A DNA stretch of 64,000 bases from assembly GCA_964404205.1 (NCBI GenBank), contig CAYOJD010000001.1, positions 1 through 64,000 on the forward strand. Reading direction: 5' to 3'. Under the pieces are notes generated by a model. That model had not been told where the DNA came from. It did not search any database and was given only the letters and a program-made list of their open reading frames with translations. Each line of letters opens with the position of its first letter. Positions within the stretch are counted from its first letter, which is position 1. Below, piece after piece: positions 8,718-20,000 of this stretch. The DNA is from CAZWBR01 sp964404205 (GTDB lineage: Bacteria; Bacteroidota; Bacteroidia; Bacteroidales; Prolixibacteraceae). The position numbers and the translations under genes were made by a program.

Positions 8718-9530
8718 ATGAGAAGAGGAATATCAACCTACGCATACACCTGGGCTATCGGAGTTCCCGGACAGATGCCCGAAAAGCCGATGTCGATGGC
8801 CGAATTGATTGATTTGGCTGCTTCGCATCAGCTGGAATGTGTTCAAATTGCAGACAACCTTCCTCTCACGAATTTCAGCAACAGCCAATTGCTCGATATA
8901 AGGGCTTACGCGCAACAAAAAGGGGTAATTATCGAGACAGCTGCAAAAGCGTTGACTGCCGAAAATATGAAACGCTATATCGAAATTGCGTCGCTTTTAG
9001 GCTCCGATATCCTTCGTTTTGTTATCGACGGACCCGATTATCATCCGACGGCCGGTGAGGTAATCGACATAATCAATGCTTTCACCTCCACACTTCAAAA
9101 AAAACGAATTGTGCTGGCTATTGAAAACCACGACCGCTTCAAGGCCGAAATATTTCAACATATTATCGAAACCATCAATTCGCCTAATGTCCGAATTTGC
9201 CTCGATACGGTAAACTCTTTGGGAGCCGGCGAAAGTGTAAAAGAGGTAACCGATGCACTGTCCCGCTATACCGTAAACCTTCATCTTAAAGAGTTTACCA
9301 TCCGGCGCGTCTGGCACAAAATGGGCTTTGTTGTCGAAGGAATGCCGTTGGGCGAGGGAAGCCTTCCTGTTGAGAACCTGCTGAGTAGCTTAGGTTCAAC
9401 CTGTATAAGTGCCATTTTGGAACAGTGGGTCCCCCCAGAAGCGACTCTCGAAAAGACGATTGAAAAAGAGAGCATTTGGGCCGATAGGAGCATAAAGCAA
9501 ATGAAAAAATGGATTCAACCGATAACATAG
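8718..9530 (+). CDS. oiaC: Sugar-phosphate-isomerase-like TIM barrel, probable 3-oxo-isoapionate decarboxylase
   Basis: The 270-residue protein is a xylose-isomerase-like TIM barrel (AP endonuclease 2 superfamily). It has metal-ligand candidates in LAIENH (Glu), CLDTVN (Asp), NLHLKEF (His) and ILEQW (Glu). The fold alone covers many isomerases and epimerases. The specific call comes from context: it lies between a GH140 enzyme and homologues of the D-apionate oxidoisomerase, D-apiose dehydrogenase and D-apionate lactonase. The published non-phosphorylative D-apiose route uses an enzyme of this fold, OiaC, to decarboxylate 3-oxo-isoapionate to L-erythrulose. It starts 3 nt after the GH140 stop, so the two are surely co-transcribed. 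The fold is highly confident, the reaction moderately so. Confidence 0.65.
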   Translation: MRRGISTYAYTWAIGVPGQMPEKPMSMAELIDLAASHQLECVQIADNLPLTNFSNSQLLDIRAYAQQKGVIIETAAKALTAENMKRYIEIASLLGSDILRFVIDGPDYHPTAGEVIDIINAFTSTLQKKRIVLAIENHDRFKAEIFQHIIETINSPNVRICLDTVNSLGAGESVKEVTDALSRYTVNLHLKEFTIRRVWHKMGFVVEGMPLGEGSLPVENLLSSLGSTCISAILEQWVPPEATLEKTIEKESIWADRSIKQMKKWIQPIT

Positions 9531-9548
9531 AAGATAAATCAAGCCGCG

Positions 9549-9563
9549 TGCGATAATCTCGCA
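9549..9563. promoter_or_regulatory. Short dyad in the oiaC-apnO gap
   Basis: TGCGA (9549-9553) and TCGCA (9559-9563) flank TAATC. A second possible pairing joins ATAATC (9553-9558) with GATTAT (9573-9578). The 94-bp gap is the largest inside the operon, so a processing site or secondary operator is possible; no function can be assigned. Confidence 0.2.
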
Positions 9564-9624
9564 TATACGATTGATTATCAAAATAAAATATCATTAAGCA
9601 ATAAAATAACAAATAGATAAACCG

Positions 9625-10455
9625 ATGAAAGTTAGAATTGCACTGGTGGGCGCAGGCGGGAAAATGGGAATCCGCCTGTCGCGAAACCTGATGAAAACCA
9701 ACCACGAAATCTGCTATCTCGAAATCAGTCAACCAGGCATTGAGCGATTGGGCGAGCTGGGATTGCGAACATCACACGAAGATTCGTCGATTGGCACAGC
9801 CGACGTGGTGATTCTTGCCGTACCCGATACCGCGCTGGCCTCCATTTCGCAGTCGCTAATTCCCAAGATGAAAAGCGGAGCAATGGTGATGACGCTGGAT
9901 CCAGCGGTTGCACGTGCCGGCCGCCTCTTTCTGCGAAACGATGTAGCCTATTTCATTGCCCACCCTTCACATCCGTCAGTCTTTAACTGGGAAGCAACTC
10001 CAGAAGCGCGTTCAGATTACTTCGGTGGAACAATGGCCAGGCAGACTATTGTTTGTGCGCTAATGCAAGGAGGTGAGGAACAATATCTTTTGGGTGAAAA
10101 AATTGCCTCTCAGTTTTATGCTCCGGTTACAAAAGCCTTTAGGATTACGATGGAACAAATGGCACTGCTGGAACCGGCATTGGTTGAGACACTCTCCTCA
10201 TCATGCCTCGATTTGGTTCGCGAAGGCATGGAAGAGATTATTGCCCGCGGTGTACCACGTGAAGCTGCACGCGAATTTTTACTCGGCCATATCAACATTC
10301 AACTGGCTGTACTTTTTGGTGAGCTACCTGGAGCCGTTTTCTCCGATGCAGCCAACAAGGCATTGGCCAGAGGCCGAAAGACTCTTTTCAAAGAAGATTG
10401 GAAACAGATTTTTGAACCCGAAAACGTGCTCCAACAAGTAAAAGATATCACTTAA
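9625..10455 (+). CDS. apnO: 6-phosphogluconate-dehydrogenase-like oxidoreductase, probable D-apionate oxidoisomerase
   Basis: Residues 5-25 form a Rossmann NAD(P)-binding motif (ALVGAGGKMGIRLSRNL). The strand AVPDTALASISQSL and an all-helical C-terminal half (EQMALLEPALVETLSSSCLDLVREGMEEI, PREAAREFLLGH) resemble the phosphogluconate-dehydrogenase C-terminal-domain group. The region AHPSHPSVFNWE, with its two histidines, probably lines the active site. D-apionate oxidoisomerase of the apiose pathway belongs to this group; it oxidises D-apionate and migrates a hydroxymethyl group to give 3-oxo-isoapionate. The neighbours are the dehydrogenase and lactonase that would make D-apionate and the barrel enzyme that would use the product. 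A generic beta-hydroxyacid dehydrogenase is the alternative. Confidence 0.7.
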   Translation: MKVRIALVGAGGKMGIRLSRNLMKTNHEICYLEISQPGIERLGELGLRTSHEDSSIGTADVVILAVPDTALASISQSLIPKMKSGAMVMTLDPAVARAGRLFLRNDVAYFIAHPSHPSVFNWEATPEARSDYFGGTMARQTIVCALMQGGEEQYLLGEKIASQFYAPVTKAFRITMEQMALLEPALVETLSSSCLDLVREGMEEIIARGVPREAAREFLLGHINIQLAVLFGELPGAVFSDAANKALARGRKTLFKEDWKQIFEPENVLQQVKDIT

Positions 10456-10503
10456 CCCCAACCAGTCGAAACATATCAATTTCACCTATAGCCCGAGAAC
10501 AGA

Positions 10504-11544
10504 ATGAAGAAATTAAAATTTGCCGTATTGGGATGCGGTTTCTGGTCAAAATTTCAGATTGGCGCCTGGTCAGAAATCGACGGCGTTGAACTTGTTGCAC
10601 TATACAATCGCACCCAGTCGAAGGCTGAGGCTATTGCCTTGCAATTTGGTTCGCCCAGGGTTTACAACTGTGCAGAAACACTGCTGCAAAACGAACGGCT
10701 CGATTTTGTTGAGATCATCACCGATGTCGACACCCATGCCCATTTTACCGAAATGGCTGTAAAATATGGCATCAAAAATATCATCTGCCAAAAGCCAATG
10801 GCACCCGATTTTGCCACCGCACAACGCATGGTCGTTCTTTGCCGCGATGCAGGCGTTAACCTCTTTATCCACGAAAATTATCGCTGGCAGGCACCTATCC
10901 GCCGATTCAAAGCCATACTCGATTCCGGCATCATTGGCAAACCGTTCAAAGCCCGTGTTTCATTCCTTTCAGGCTTTCCGGTGTTCGACAATCAACCCTT
11001 TTTGGCTCAACTCGATAAGTTTATCCTGACCGACATGGGCTCGCATATTTACGATGTGGTGCGCTATCTTTTTGGAGAAGCCGAACAACTTATCTGCTTT
11101 ACCCGCTCAGTCAATCAGGGAATAAAAGGTGAAGATGTGGCCGTAGCTCTGCTGGAGATGAAGAACAAGATGCCTGTTTACACCGAAATGTCGTATGCCT
11201 CTCATGTCGAACACGACTCCTTCTCGACAGTTCATCTGTTGGTCGAAGGGAGTGAAGGGTCACTGTCGCTCGGCAGCGGGTTCGAAATCAAAACAACAAC
11301 CCGTAACGGAACACAGTCGGAAAAAGTTACCTTTCCCTCCTACCCGTGGGCCGACCCCGACTATATCGTTAATCACGAAAGTGGCATTCCTCTTTGCCAA
11401 AATATTCTGGCAGAAATGAATGGGCTGAACAGAGCTGAAAATAGTGCAGCCGACAATTTTGAAACCGTTAAACTGGTTTGGGCCAGCTATTATTCGGCAA
11501 AAACTGGCCTACCAATCAGAATGGCCGATTACAATGGGGAATAA
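10504..11544 (+). CDS. apsD: Gfo/Idh/MocA oxidoreductase, probable D-apiose dehydrogenase
   Basis: The 346-residue protein has an N-terminal NAD(P) Rossmann fold (FAVLGCGFWSKFQIGAW), the family's central CQKPMAPDFATAQRM segment with the conserved lysine-proline pair, and ENYRWQAPIRRFKAIL. DMGSHIYDVVRYLFGE supplies the usual active-site Asp and His. Family members oxidise or isomerise many sugars. D-apiose dehydrogenase is a known member and forms D-apionolactone. The next gene resembles D-apionate lactonase, which uses that product, so the specific assignment rests on operon logic. Gaps of 48 bp before and about 77 bp after are consistent with one transcript. Confidence 0.7.
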   Translation: MKKLKFAVLGCGFWSKFQIGAWSEIDGVELVALYNRTQSKAEAIALQFGSPRVYNCAETLLQNERLDFVEIITDVDTHAHFTEMAVKYGIKNIICQKPMAPDFATAQRMVVLCRDAGVNLFIHENYRWQAPIRRFKAILDSGIIGKPFKARVSFLSGFPVFDNQPFLAQLDKFILTDMGSHIYDVVRYLFGEAEQLICFTRSVNQGIKGEDVAVALLEMKNKMPVYTEMSYASHVEHDSFSTVHLLVEGSEGSLSLGSGFEIKTTTRNGTQSEKVTFPSYPWADPDYIVNHESGIPLCQNILAEMNGLNRAENSAADNFETVKLVWASYYSAKTGLPIRMADYNGE

Positions 11545-11621
11545 AAACAAACACGATGAAAGAAAAAAAATAGGCAGCGAAAGTTGAATCTGAAAGGTAA
11601 GTTGGTTTGAAAAAGTCTCCG

Positions 11622-13463
11622 ATGAAAGAGAAACAGGTTATTGCAGCAGGCCCGCTCACGATGGACTATCACGAAGGAACCATTCGTTATATTCGGTGGG
11701 GCGACAAGGAGATTATCAGGATGATTTTTCCTGCCGTACGCGATCACAACTGGAATACCATAGAGCCATCTTTTCTCCGCGAAGAAAAAGAGACAAGCGA
11801 TTGCTCGTTCCAGATTAGATGCTCGGTAGAGTATATAAAGGGAAACATCCATTTTTCAGCCAACTACACCATTACGGGTACCCGACAGGCGACCATCACT
11901 TTCGAAATGGACGGAGAGGCTCATTCCGATTTCCTGAAAAACAGGATCGGGATTTGCCTTCTCCATCCGCTTACCGAATGTTCAGGCAAGCTTTGTACCA
12001 TCATTCATCCCGATAATACAGAAGAACAACTCTCTTTTCCTGTTCAGATATCGCCTCATCAACCATTTCGTAACATCGCATCGCTAAAGTGGCCCATTGA
12101 CAATGATTTGTACGCTGAGTTGCATTTCGAAGGCGATATCTTCGAAACGGAAGACCACCGCAACTGGAGCGATGCCTCATATAAAACCTATTCAACACCT
12201 CTCGACCTTCCCTTTCCGGTTTTGATGAAAAAAGGGCAGAAGATTAACCAGAAAATTCGGCTAAACTTCTCGCGAGAACTTCAATTGTCAAAAGAAATAT
12301 CTTCCGAAAGCCGTATCAATTTTGACCGACAGCATCGTACCTTTCCCAAATTGGGAATGGGATCGTCGGGGAAAAAACTAACGATAAATGAGATTGCTCT
12401 TTTACGCCAGTTGGATATTGACCATTACAGGATAGAAGCTTATCTGGGTCGTCCATTATGGAAATCATCTTTATTACAGTCTATTGCAGAAGCTAAAAAG
12501 TTGGGTTGGCCTGTAGAACTGGTGCTCTTCCTTCCGGCTGATTTGTCGATGGTGATGAAACAATTTGCAGAACTGATTGCTCCGCAAGCCCAACAAATCC
12601 GATTTGTACTTTTGCTGCCCGAGACTGGATCCACGACAGATATACACCTGTTTGAAACGGCATGTCCAATCTTGAAACAGGTTTTGCCCAACGTTGCGAT
12701 AGGCGCCGGAACCAATGCCTATTTCGCCGAAGTGAACCGCAACAGAATAGATTCGGCTATTCCGGAATTCATGAGTTGGTCACTTAATCCTCAGGTCCAT
12801 GCTTTTGATAACCTCTCTATGGTCGAAACTTTCGAGGCACAAAAAGCAATGATTACTTCTACGAAGCTTATATGGCCCGGTAAAGCTGTACATCTATCAC
12901 CCATAACCTTAAAACCCCGCTTTAACCCCAATGCTACCGACAAGGTTTCCTTGCCGGCACAGGATGAAATACTCCAAACGACAGACAAAAGGCAATTTAC
13001 CCTTTTTGCCGCTGGCTGGACTATCGGGACCCTTTCAGCCTTAACCGAAGCAGGGGCTGATGCAGCTACTTGGTTTGAAACTTGCGGAGATAAGGGAGTT
13101 ATCCCGGAAATTCCCGAATCAACCACCTGTGAAAATGTTTCTCCCATCTTTTACCTTTTCAGAAAAATCACCCGGTTTAATGCTGTGTATGCTTCGGGGG
13201 CGTCAGTCTGTAATCCGCGATATTTTAGCGCACTGAAACTTAGCAACGACAAGCGAGTGCTCATAACAATCGCCAATCTCACAGACCAAATTCAGGGTGT
13301 AAAACTCTCAGGAATAGAGGGACAATTCACCCTTACAAAGTTGACCGAAGCAAAAAGGCGTGGAGAATCGTTCCAAATTACTACTGAAAATCTCAACTTC
13401 AGCGGGAAACGAAATGAAATATTTTTTTCTCCGTTCGAGATTGTTTTTTTTGAGCAGAATTAA
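11622..13463 (+). CDS. apnL: Large three-part lactonase-like protein, probable D-apionate lactonase
   Basis: The protein has about 613 residues and no signal peptide, so it acts in the cytoplasm. The N-terminal ~260 residues are beta-rich (HEGTIRYIRWGDKEIIRMIFPAV). Residues about 265-510 look like a TIM barrel (HYRIEAYLGRPLWKSSLL, WPVELVLFLPADLS, ATWFETCGDKGVIPE). The final ~90 residues form a beta-sandwich. This N/middle/C layout and length match the D-apionate lactonase family, which opens D-apionolactone to D-apionate. It is the last gene of the operon, and its stop overlaps the convergent rnhB by 4 bp. ATG 11622 is chosen; an in-frame TTG at 11607, with AAAGG eight bases upstream, would add five residues and cannot be excluded. 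Confidence 0.68.
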   Translation: MKEKQVIAAGPLTMDYHEGTIRYIRWGDKEIIRMIFPAVRDHNWNTIEPSFLREEKETSDCSFQIRCSVEYIKGNIHFSANYTITGTRQATITFEMDGEAHSDFLKNRIGICLLHPLTECSGKLCTIIHPDNTEEQLSFPVQISPHQPFRNIASLKWPIDNDLYAELHFEGDIFETEDHRNWSDASYKTYSTPLDLPFPVLMKKGQKINQKIRLNFSRELQLSKEISSESRINFDRQHRTFPKLGMGSSGKKLTINEIALLRQLDIDHYRIEAYLGRPLWKSSLLQSIAEAKKLGWPVELVLFLPADLSMVMKQFAELIAPQAQQIRFVLLLPETGSTTDIHLFETACPILKQVLPNVAIGAGTNAYFAEVNRNRIDSAIPEFMSWSLNPQVHAFDNLSMVETFEAQKAMITSTKLIWPGKAVHLSPITLKPRFNPNATDKVSLPAQDEILQTTDKRQFTLFAAGWTIGTLSALTEAGADAATWFETCGDKGVIPEIPESTTCENVSPIFYLFRKITRFNAVYASGASVCNPRYFSALKLSNDKRVLITIANLTDQIQGVKLSGIEGQFTLTKLTEAKRRGESFQITTENLNFSGKRNEIFFSPFEIVFFEQN

Positions 13464-14062
13464 CCAAAATCGAGTGTCAACTGCTCGTCGAAGAGCCTGA
13501 ACGATTTTCGGTGAAAAGGGGTGATACCATATTGCCGAATGGCATCACGGTGTTTTTGAGTGGGATAACCCATATTCTCGCCCCAACCGTAAAAAGGGTA
13601 ATCGCGATGCAAATTCTTCATATAATCGTCACGATAGGTTTTGGCCAATACCGATGCCGCCGCGATGGAAAGATATTTCCCGTCGCCTTTCACCACAGTG
13701 GTATAAGGAACCCGACCATAAGGTTTAAACCTGTTTCCATCTACAATAATATGTTCGGGTTGAGTAGTCAGTTGCTTCAGCGCCCGGTGCATCGAAAAGA
13801 TGGAAGCATTCAGGATATTCACCTCGTCGATTTCATGGTTGTCGTACATTGCTACCGCCCATGCAACAGCCGAATGCTCGATAAGTGGCCTCAACGCGTA
13901 ACGTTGTTTGTCTGTTAACTTCTTCGAGTCGTTTAATATTTCGGATTGAAAATCGGGAGGCAATATCACTGCCGCAGCAAATACAGGCCCGGCCAGACAA
14001 CCACGGCCCGCCTCATCGCAGCCGGCCTCGGCCACTCCCTCTTTCATGAAATTGAGAAGCAT
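13460..14062 (-). CDS. rnhB: Ribonuclease HII
   Basis: This 200-residue enzyme nicks DNA at embedded ribonucleotides and degrades RNA in hybrids. The signature GCDEAGRGCLAGPVFAAAVILPP near residues 14-36 carries the catalytic Asp and Glu. Further family segments are NDSKKLTDKQR, VDGNRFKPYG, VKGDGKYLSIAAASVLAKTYRD and YGWGENMGYPTQKHRDAI. It begins 7 nt after the sprA stop codon, so it is probably co-transcribed with ruvA-sprA. Its own stop overlaps the end of the convergent lactonase gene by 4 bp, leaving no room for a dedicated terminator. The first ATG is used; Met6 is an alternative start. Confidence 0.96.
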   Translation of the reverse strand: MLLNFMKEGVAEAGCDEAGRGCLAGPVFAAAVILPPDFQSEILNDSKKLTDKQRYALRPLIEHSAVAWAVAMYDNHEIDEVNILNASIFSMHRALKQLTTQPEHIIVDGNRFKPYGRVPYTTVVKGDGKYLSIAAASVLAKTYRDDYMKNLHRDYPFYGWGENMGYPTQKHRDAIRQYGITPFHRKSFRLFDEQLTLDFG

Positions 14063-14069
14063 GATTGGG

Positions 14070-17000
14070 TTATGGCATTAAGGTGAAACGGAAACTGACC
14101 CCCACATTGGAGTTGGTAGTACGGTAAGCATTCGAGATGTAAGGGCTGTTGACAATCCTGTCGTAGAAAAGCCTGACTACAAAAATCTCGCTCAGGTTGT
14201 AATCGGCCGAAAATTTTACCGAAAGGGCATCCTGACCCGATGTCAACTGGTTATTTCCTTCGACCAACTTACGCAAAACCGTCTTATTCTTCCCGTAAGT
14301 GAGGTCGGCACGCAGGTTCAAATCGTTGGCCAAGGTCTTCTGCGAACGTCTGGTACGGATAAAGAGCGGCAGGTTTTCGAGCCGGTAACCCAATCCCAGA
14401 CTGGCCTCGTTGTTGTAAATTTCGGTAATCTGGTTATTGGTTAAACTCATCGAAATATTTCTCGACTTACGGTATTCAAGCCGTGTAGTTAAATTATTCA
14501 ACCAGGTAACATCGATATCGAAAAGCGGGTTAAAAGTCTCGTTGATATTGATGGCCGCAATGTCGCGTGACGGAAGGAAATTGTTCTGCGCATCGCGGAT
14601 ATAACTGAAGCCATCTTTTTCCGTCAGATAGTTTAAATTCGAAATATAGGAACCCACGCTATAGGTCGAACGGTAGTCGTGCATGATGTTCATCGATTTC
14701 ATCACATTTTTCAGCCCTTCAATCTTGTTTACCGCACCCGAGTACTGGATTCTCCAGTTGGGCAGCATAAAGCGGGCCGAAGGGAAGGGTGTTAACGGTA
14801 CTTTGGCTGGATTTTTCCCGGTATAAGCCGCGAAGAATGCCGGGATAAGCACCTCCTGCGAAGTGGGGCCATAACCACTCGGAAAGCCTGTTGACGGGTC
14901 GACCGTTCCGGGCACATACCCATAATCGGGATTGGCCACCCTGCGATTGTCGAGCCGTTCGGCAATAACCTGCCTGTTTTGCTGAAAAGTATCCCAGGCT
15001 TTCGACTGCTGCACCATCGCTTTGCCCAGCTTCTCGAACGAAGTGCCCAGCGTTATCACTGACATACTGAAATTCCCGTTGAACGACGGATTGTAAATAT
15101 CCCATCCATTCTGTAAGTTGTATATCAAGTTCTCAGTCGAGTTATTCGAATAGACCCTATTCGCCGTAATGTCAATCTTCAAATCGGGCAACGGAACCAC
15201 TTTTGCGCGAATATTTAACCGGCTGGTCTTGTTCATCGCATACGATTTGTTGAGAATCGAGTCGGTCGTAATCCAATTATTTTGGGCCGCATCGATACCA
15301 AAATCATGGTCCTGATGGCCCAGGATAAACGGAATACCCGGTGCAAGCGAACCTCCGCTTCCTCCGTTATAGCTTGTCGAACCGAAATAATTGCTGCCCG
15401 GAAGATAGCCGTTCAGCGCTGTTCCGCCATTCTCGGTATATGATATATTGATATTGTAAACCATCATCAGGAAGCGGGCCACATAATCGACAAACTTACT
15501 TCCCGATGCAGCGGTCGATTTATCGCTTTTGGTCACTACCTCGAAACTGGCACTCTCGCAATCGATTGACGGGGTAAAGATGATACGGTTATCATTGACC
15601 ACCTGAATTTCTCCCGGTACAATTTTGCCATTTTTATCGACAACTCGCACCGTCACACTCGAAGAACCCAGTTTATGGAAGATGGCTTGCGGGGTCAGCT
15701 CTTTCAACTTCACGTTGGCCGTCACATATTTTCCCGAAGCAGGCGCACTGTTTTGCTGAGGCATTCCGCTTTGGCGGTAGCGGTTAGGCTGGCTTTCGCG
15801 CCTTCCGCGGCTAAACTCGCCATACTTCTGGTTTACCTCTCTCAAGTATGGATTCTTGTTGTAGAGCCGGCTAAAGTCTATTTGTCCGTTCAGCTGAATT
15901 GAACGCATATTGCTAATGGTATTTCCAATCACATAATCGCTCGTGGTCTCAGGTGCCACATCCCAGTCGTAACCGGCCTGATAAATAGCCGAAGCCGATG
16001 TCCAGTCCAAACCAGGTAATTTATTGACCGGAATAGTGTAAGTAGCGTTCCAGGTATGATGATAATGGGTATTTCGCCCGCCGTCGAGAATGCTTTGCCA
16101 AATGGTGTCGCGCCGCGCTTCATATCCGGGTATATTTCTGTCCATCGACCCAAGCGGCTCGGCAATGCGCGATGAGTTGACTGCCGAAAAGTCAATTTTA
16201 AGGCTACGCGTCAAATCGTACCTGAAGTCGTAATAGCGGTTCCAGGTAAAATCTTTTTGATACGAAACGGGCAGAATAAAATTCGGATTGGTTATGTTTC
16301 GATACTGCAACTCACTGTATATCTTATTCAAATCAGATCGGAACGAAATCTGCGCCGGCGAGTAATAGAAGTTAAAGTCGCGTATAAGGCTTAACGCTTT
16401 GGGTTTCAGAAACGCCACATTCTTAAACGGATCGACAGCCTTGGGGCGGTTCACAAAATTGTAGGTAAACAGCGCACGATTGGTTTTGGTCATCTCGATG
16501 GCCGTATTGACATCGCCGTGACTGATTTCGTTGTAGGCATACGAAAGTGTGAAATTCGATACATCGTAGAACTTCGGTTCGCCCGATTTATTGGGTTTAT
16601 CAATCTGGATATTGGTAAAGTTAATGCTTTTACGCGAAGTCCAGTCAAGCGAGATGCGCTTGATGGAGTCGCGTTCGGCCTCTGTCTCGGCAGCTTCGAG
16701 CGCATCATCAAGTTTCACATCTTCGTCCAACGGAGAATATTCTGGCTTGGCCACTATTTTCGAGAAACTCATGTACATCGGTATCCTCACACCCGACTCG
16801 GGTTTGAAGAACTTACCCAGTTCGAGGTTGGTCGAAACATCATATTCATGCGTATCTTCCATCGCACGGTTGGCCATTTTCGAATCGATATCGCCAAAGC
16901 CCGAAGTGATAATCCTTCCGGAAAACGAATAGGTCCCCAAATCGGCAAGGTTACCGCTCACACGGCCAATAGCGGCCCAACCCCCTTTTTCCTCGAAGTC

Positions 17001-20000
17001 GGTCAACCGCAGCTCATTCACCCAAATCTCGGCCGAACGAGCCGAAACGACCGAACGTCCGCTGGCCCTGATCCCAATCATCATGGTCTCAACTTCCGAC
17101 AAATCGGGATTACCCTTGATTTTTATCTTGTTCTTATTGTTGTTGAACCCTTCGTGGATCTTCTCAAAAATAGTTCCCAGCGTAATGGTCGAACCCGATT
17201 TGCGCATCTCGGCATTCCGGTCTTGCTTTAACTGTGGCAACGAAAGCAACGGAATATATACCCTGTTCTCTTCGGGCCACACAATAAACCGATCCGATTC
17301 GCGGTTGTTGTCATAATAGCCTGCCGGGGTAAGTTTCAGCGGCACTTCATATTCGTAGTAATTGTACTGAAAGTCGGAACCCAGTCTGACGAAGATGGAG
17401 AGATCGTTGTCGCGCAACGGAACACCCTCGAGCGCCTCGGCATGTACTTCCAGTTTCAATGTTTTGTAGCGGCGCATATCGAGATTGGCTGTTTTGTAGG
17501 CCGCTTTGGCTTCGCGTGGCTCCAGATCTTTTACATTCAATACCATCGACTGTTCGTTCAGCTCCCGGATTTGTACATTCGACGGATCGATAACCCTGTC
17601 GACACCCGGAGGCAAGACATAGTTGACTGGCTTGCGGTTGCTGTTCTCTTCAATATTCACAGCCGAAATGTCGAACTGGGTGGCCGACGATTGCAAACTA
17701 CCGTCATCGTTCAAGGTTTTATCATAACGACGCCAGTTGGTGCGCACCAAATCGAGCGAAGCAAAACGGACAACAACCGGTCGCTGCCATCCCCGAAGGA
17801 ACATCCGGATAAAACGAATCGATTTGAAATCGCTGATCTGACCATAGGCCTTGTCGGGCGAAGCTACCGGAATCTTGAACTGGTACCAGGTAATCTGCGA
17901 TTTCTTCCCGCTCTTCAGTGTAACAGGAACATCTTTTTTGATATCGGCAATGTAGTTTTTGCCTACCACCATGTTTTCTCTGGTCAGTTTAAGCCTGTAC
18001 TGAAAATAATTTTCACTCTCATTCAGCGTGTTATCGTCATTAATATCTTCGACATCCGGTATTGAAGTGGCTGCGGTAGAATACGATTCGGGCGACTGCT
18101 CATTGGTCGGACTGTTACCGTCGGTATTACTGTAAAGCTTGTATCGTTCCAGCACATCAAGCTGGTCGCGGTCGTAATCGCTTCCGCGGAAATAATGAAA
18201 ATTGTCATTCGACGGGTCGTTGTAAATGGTCTGAAATGCAGTGCCGTCGACTACCGACTGTAATTTGGTCAGGAAAGCCTGGTGAAAACTCTGCTCATCG
18301 GCAGTGCTAAGGCCATCAAGGCCAACATCCTGATATTTACGGGCAGCCGACGAGTTGTCGAATGCTTTCACCAACGACTGGTTTTGCGAAACGCGGCCCC
18401 AGATGGTTTGGTCAACATCGGTCGTCGAGCCATCGGCCGGCAAGCCATGTTCAAACGATTTTCGCCCATCGCGTAAGATATCTTCAGAAATGTTGCCCAA
18501 ATTAAAATAGAGATCTCCACCCGGGTTTGGATTCGATGCCGTATCCATTGCAAAGGGATCCATCATCCAAAACTCGATATATTCGACATTGGCTGTCTCA
18601 AAATCACTGGTTTCGATTTTACGCATGATACCGCCCCAGCGGCTTTCGGGATTAATCAGTTGTCCATTGCGATCGACACCCGATGAGGTGGCCCCTCCGG
18701 TTGTTTCGAAATTATACGGGCCACGTTCCTGCGGATAGAAAGCCAGGTCGAGGGTGGGAATATTGGTAGGCTGACCTACGGGAAGCTGTTTCTCGGGATA
18801 AATCTCTGATTGAAAAACCTCTCTCACACGGTGGTCGTCAAGCTTTTCCTGCTGCAACAGATACGACGGGGCTGTATTGCGCTGCATGTAGGGGTCAATA
18901 ACATACCACGACAGTCGTGCTCGGTTATAGCCATATTCGAGGTCGTTCACCAAATCGCCTTCCGGGAAAAGTTCGTTCCCCTGCGGTGTACTGGCCAAAT
19001 ACCATCCCACGTAGCTTTTCAGGTTGATGGGCGTTTTGGCCCCTTCGAAATCGTCGATGTAGGCAGCCCCCTCTTTCGAAACCGCCTTTGAATGACCTGG
19101 CATCAACTTGGCCCATTCGGCCTCGACCGATATTTTCGAATCAGCATTGGTTTCGAGAAATGGCAGTGCATTGACCATCCGCGTAATAAAAGGCGAACTG
19201 TTGCTGTAGTTCATGTTCAGCCCCAGCATCAGGTTCGAAATGGGGTCATCGCCATAATTCACCTTTTGTGTCAGCGGCTTCTCGTGAAGGTACATCAATG
19301 TCGAACCGATATTGAAATTCTTGTTAATTTCGTAGTTCAGGTGGGTTCCTATCATCGTGCGCCGCTGCATGCTGAACAAATCCTGACTTTCGGTAGAAAT
19401 GGATATCGGCGTTCCCGATTCGAGCAACCCCTGATTGATAATCTTTACCTTTCCCTGCGTATAATCGACAATATAATCCTGATCTTCTATCAGTTCGCGG
19501 CCTCCTGCCGTTACCTTCACCGAGCCACGCGTAATGTTAGGCGACTCGAGCGATATCTCTGATGTAGAGGTCCCTTTGAAACTTCCTTCGAGTTTGTATT
19601 TGTTCTTTTCGGCATCCTGCTCAGCAGCCGTTTTGGTATCGTTGTAAAGTGAGTAGTAAACATACTTCTTTATCGCAGCGGCATCGCCGTTCATCTTCTT
19701 TTCAAGGTTCGAACCAAACGGCTCGACCACCGGGAATATCAACCGCCCTTTGGAGGCATTGATGGTGATGTTGTCGATAAAGTCGAAAATGCCGTCAGGA
19801 TAAGGGTCGAGCTGACTGTTCAGGTTGTCGAGGTTCATCTCGTTCAGCAATATCTTCTCTTTCAGCGGGCCATCGGGCAGGTAGTTCAGATTGGTTCCGG
19901 CCGCATTATCCTGAAAAAGTACGTTCATTTTGAACTCCTGACTCGAAATCTGTTGCCCTCTGATGTTGTAGATATTCTTCATCATCAGCCGCCAGTTCTT

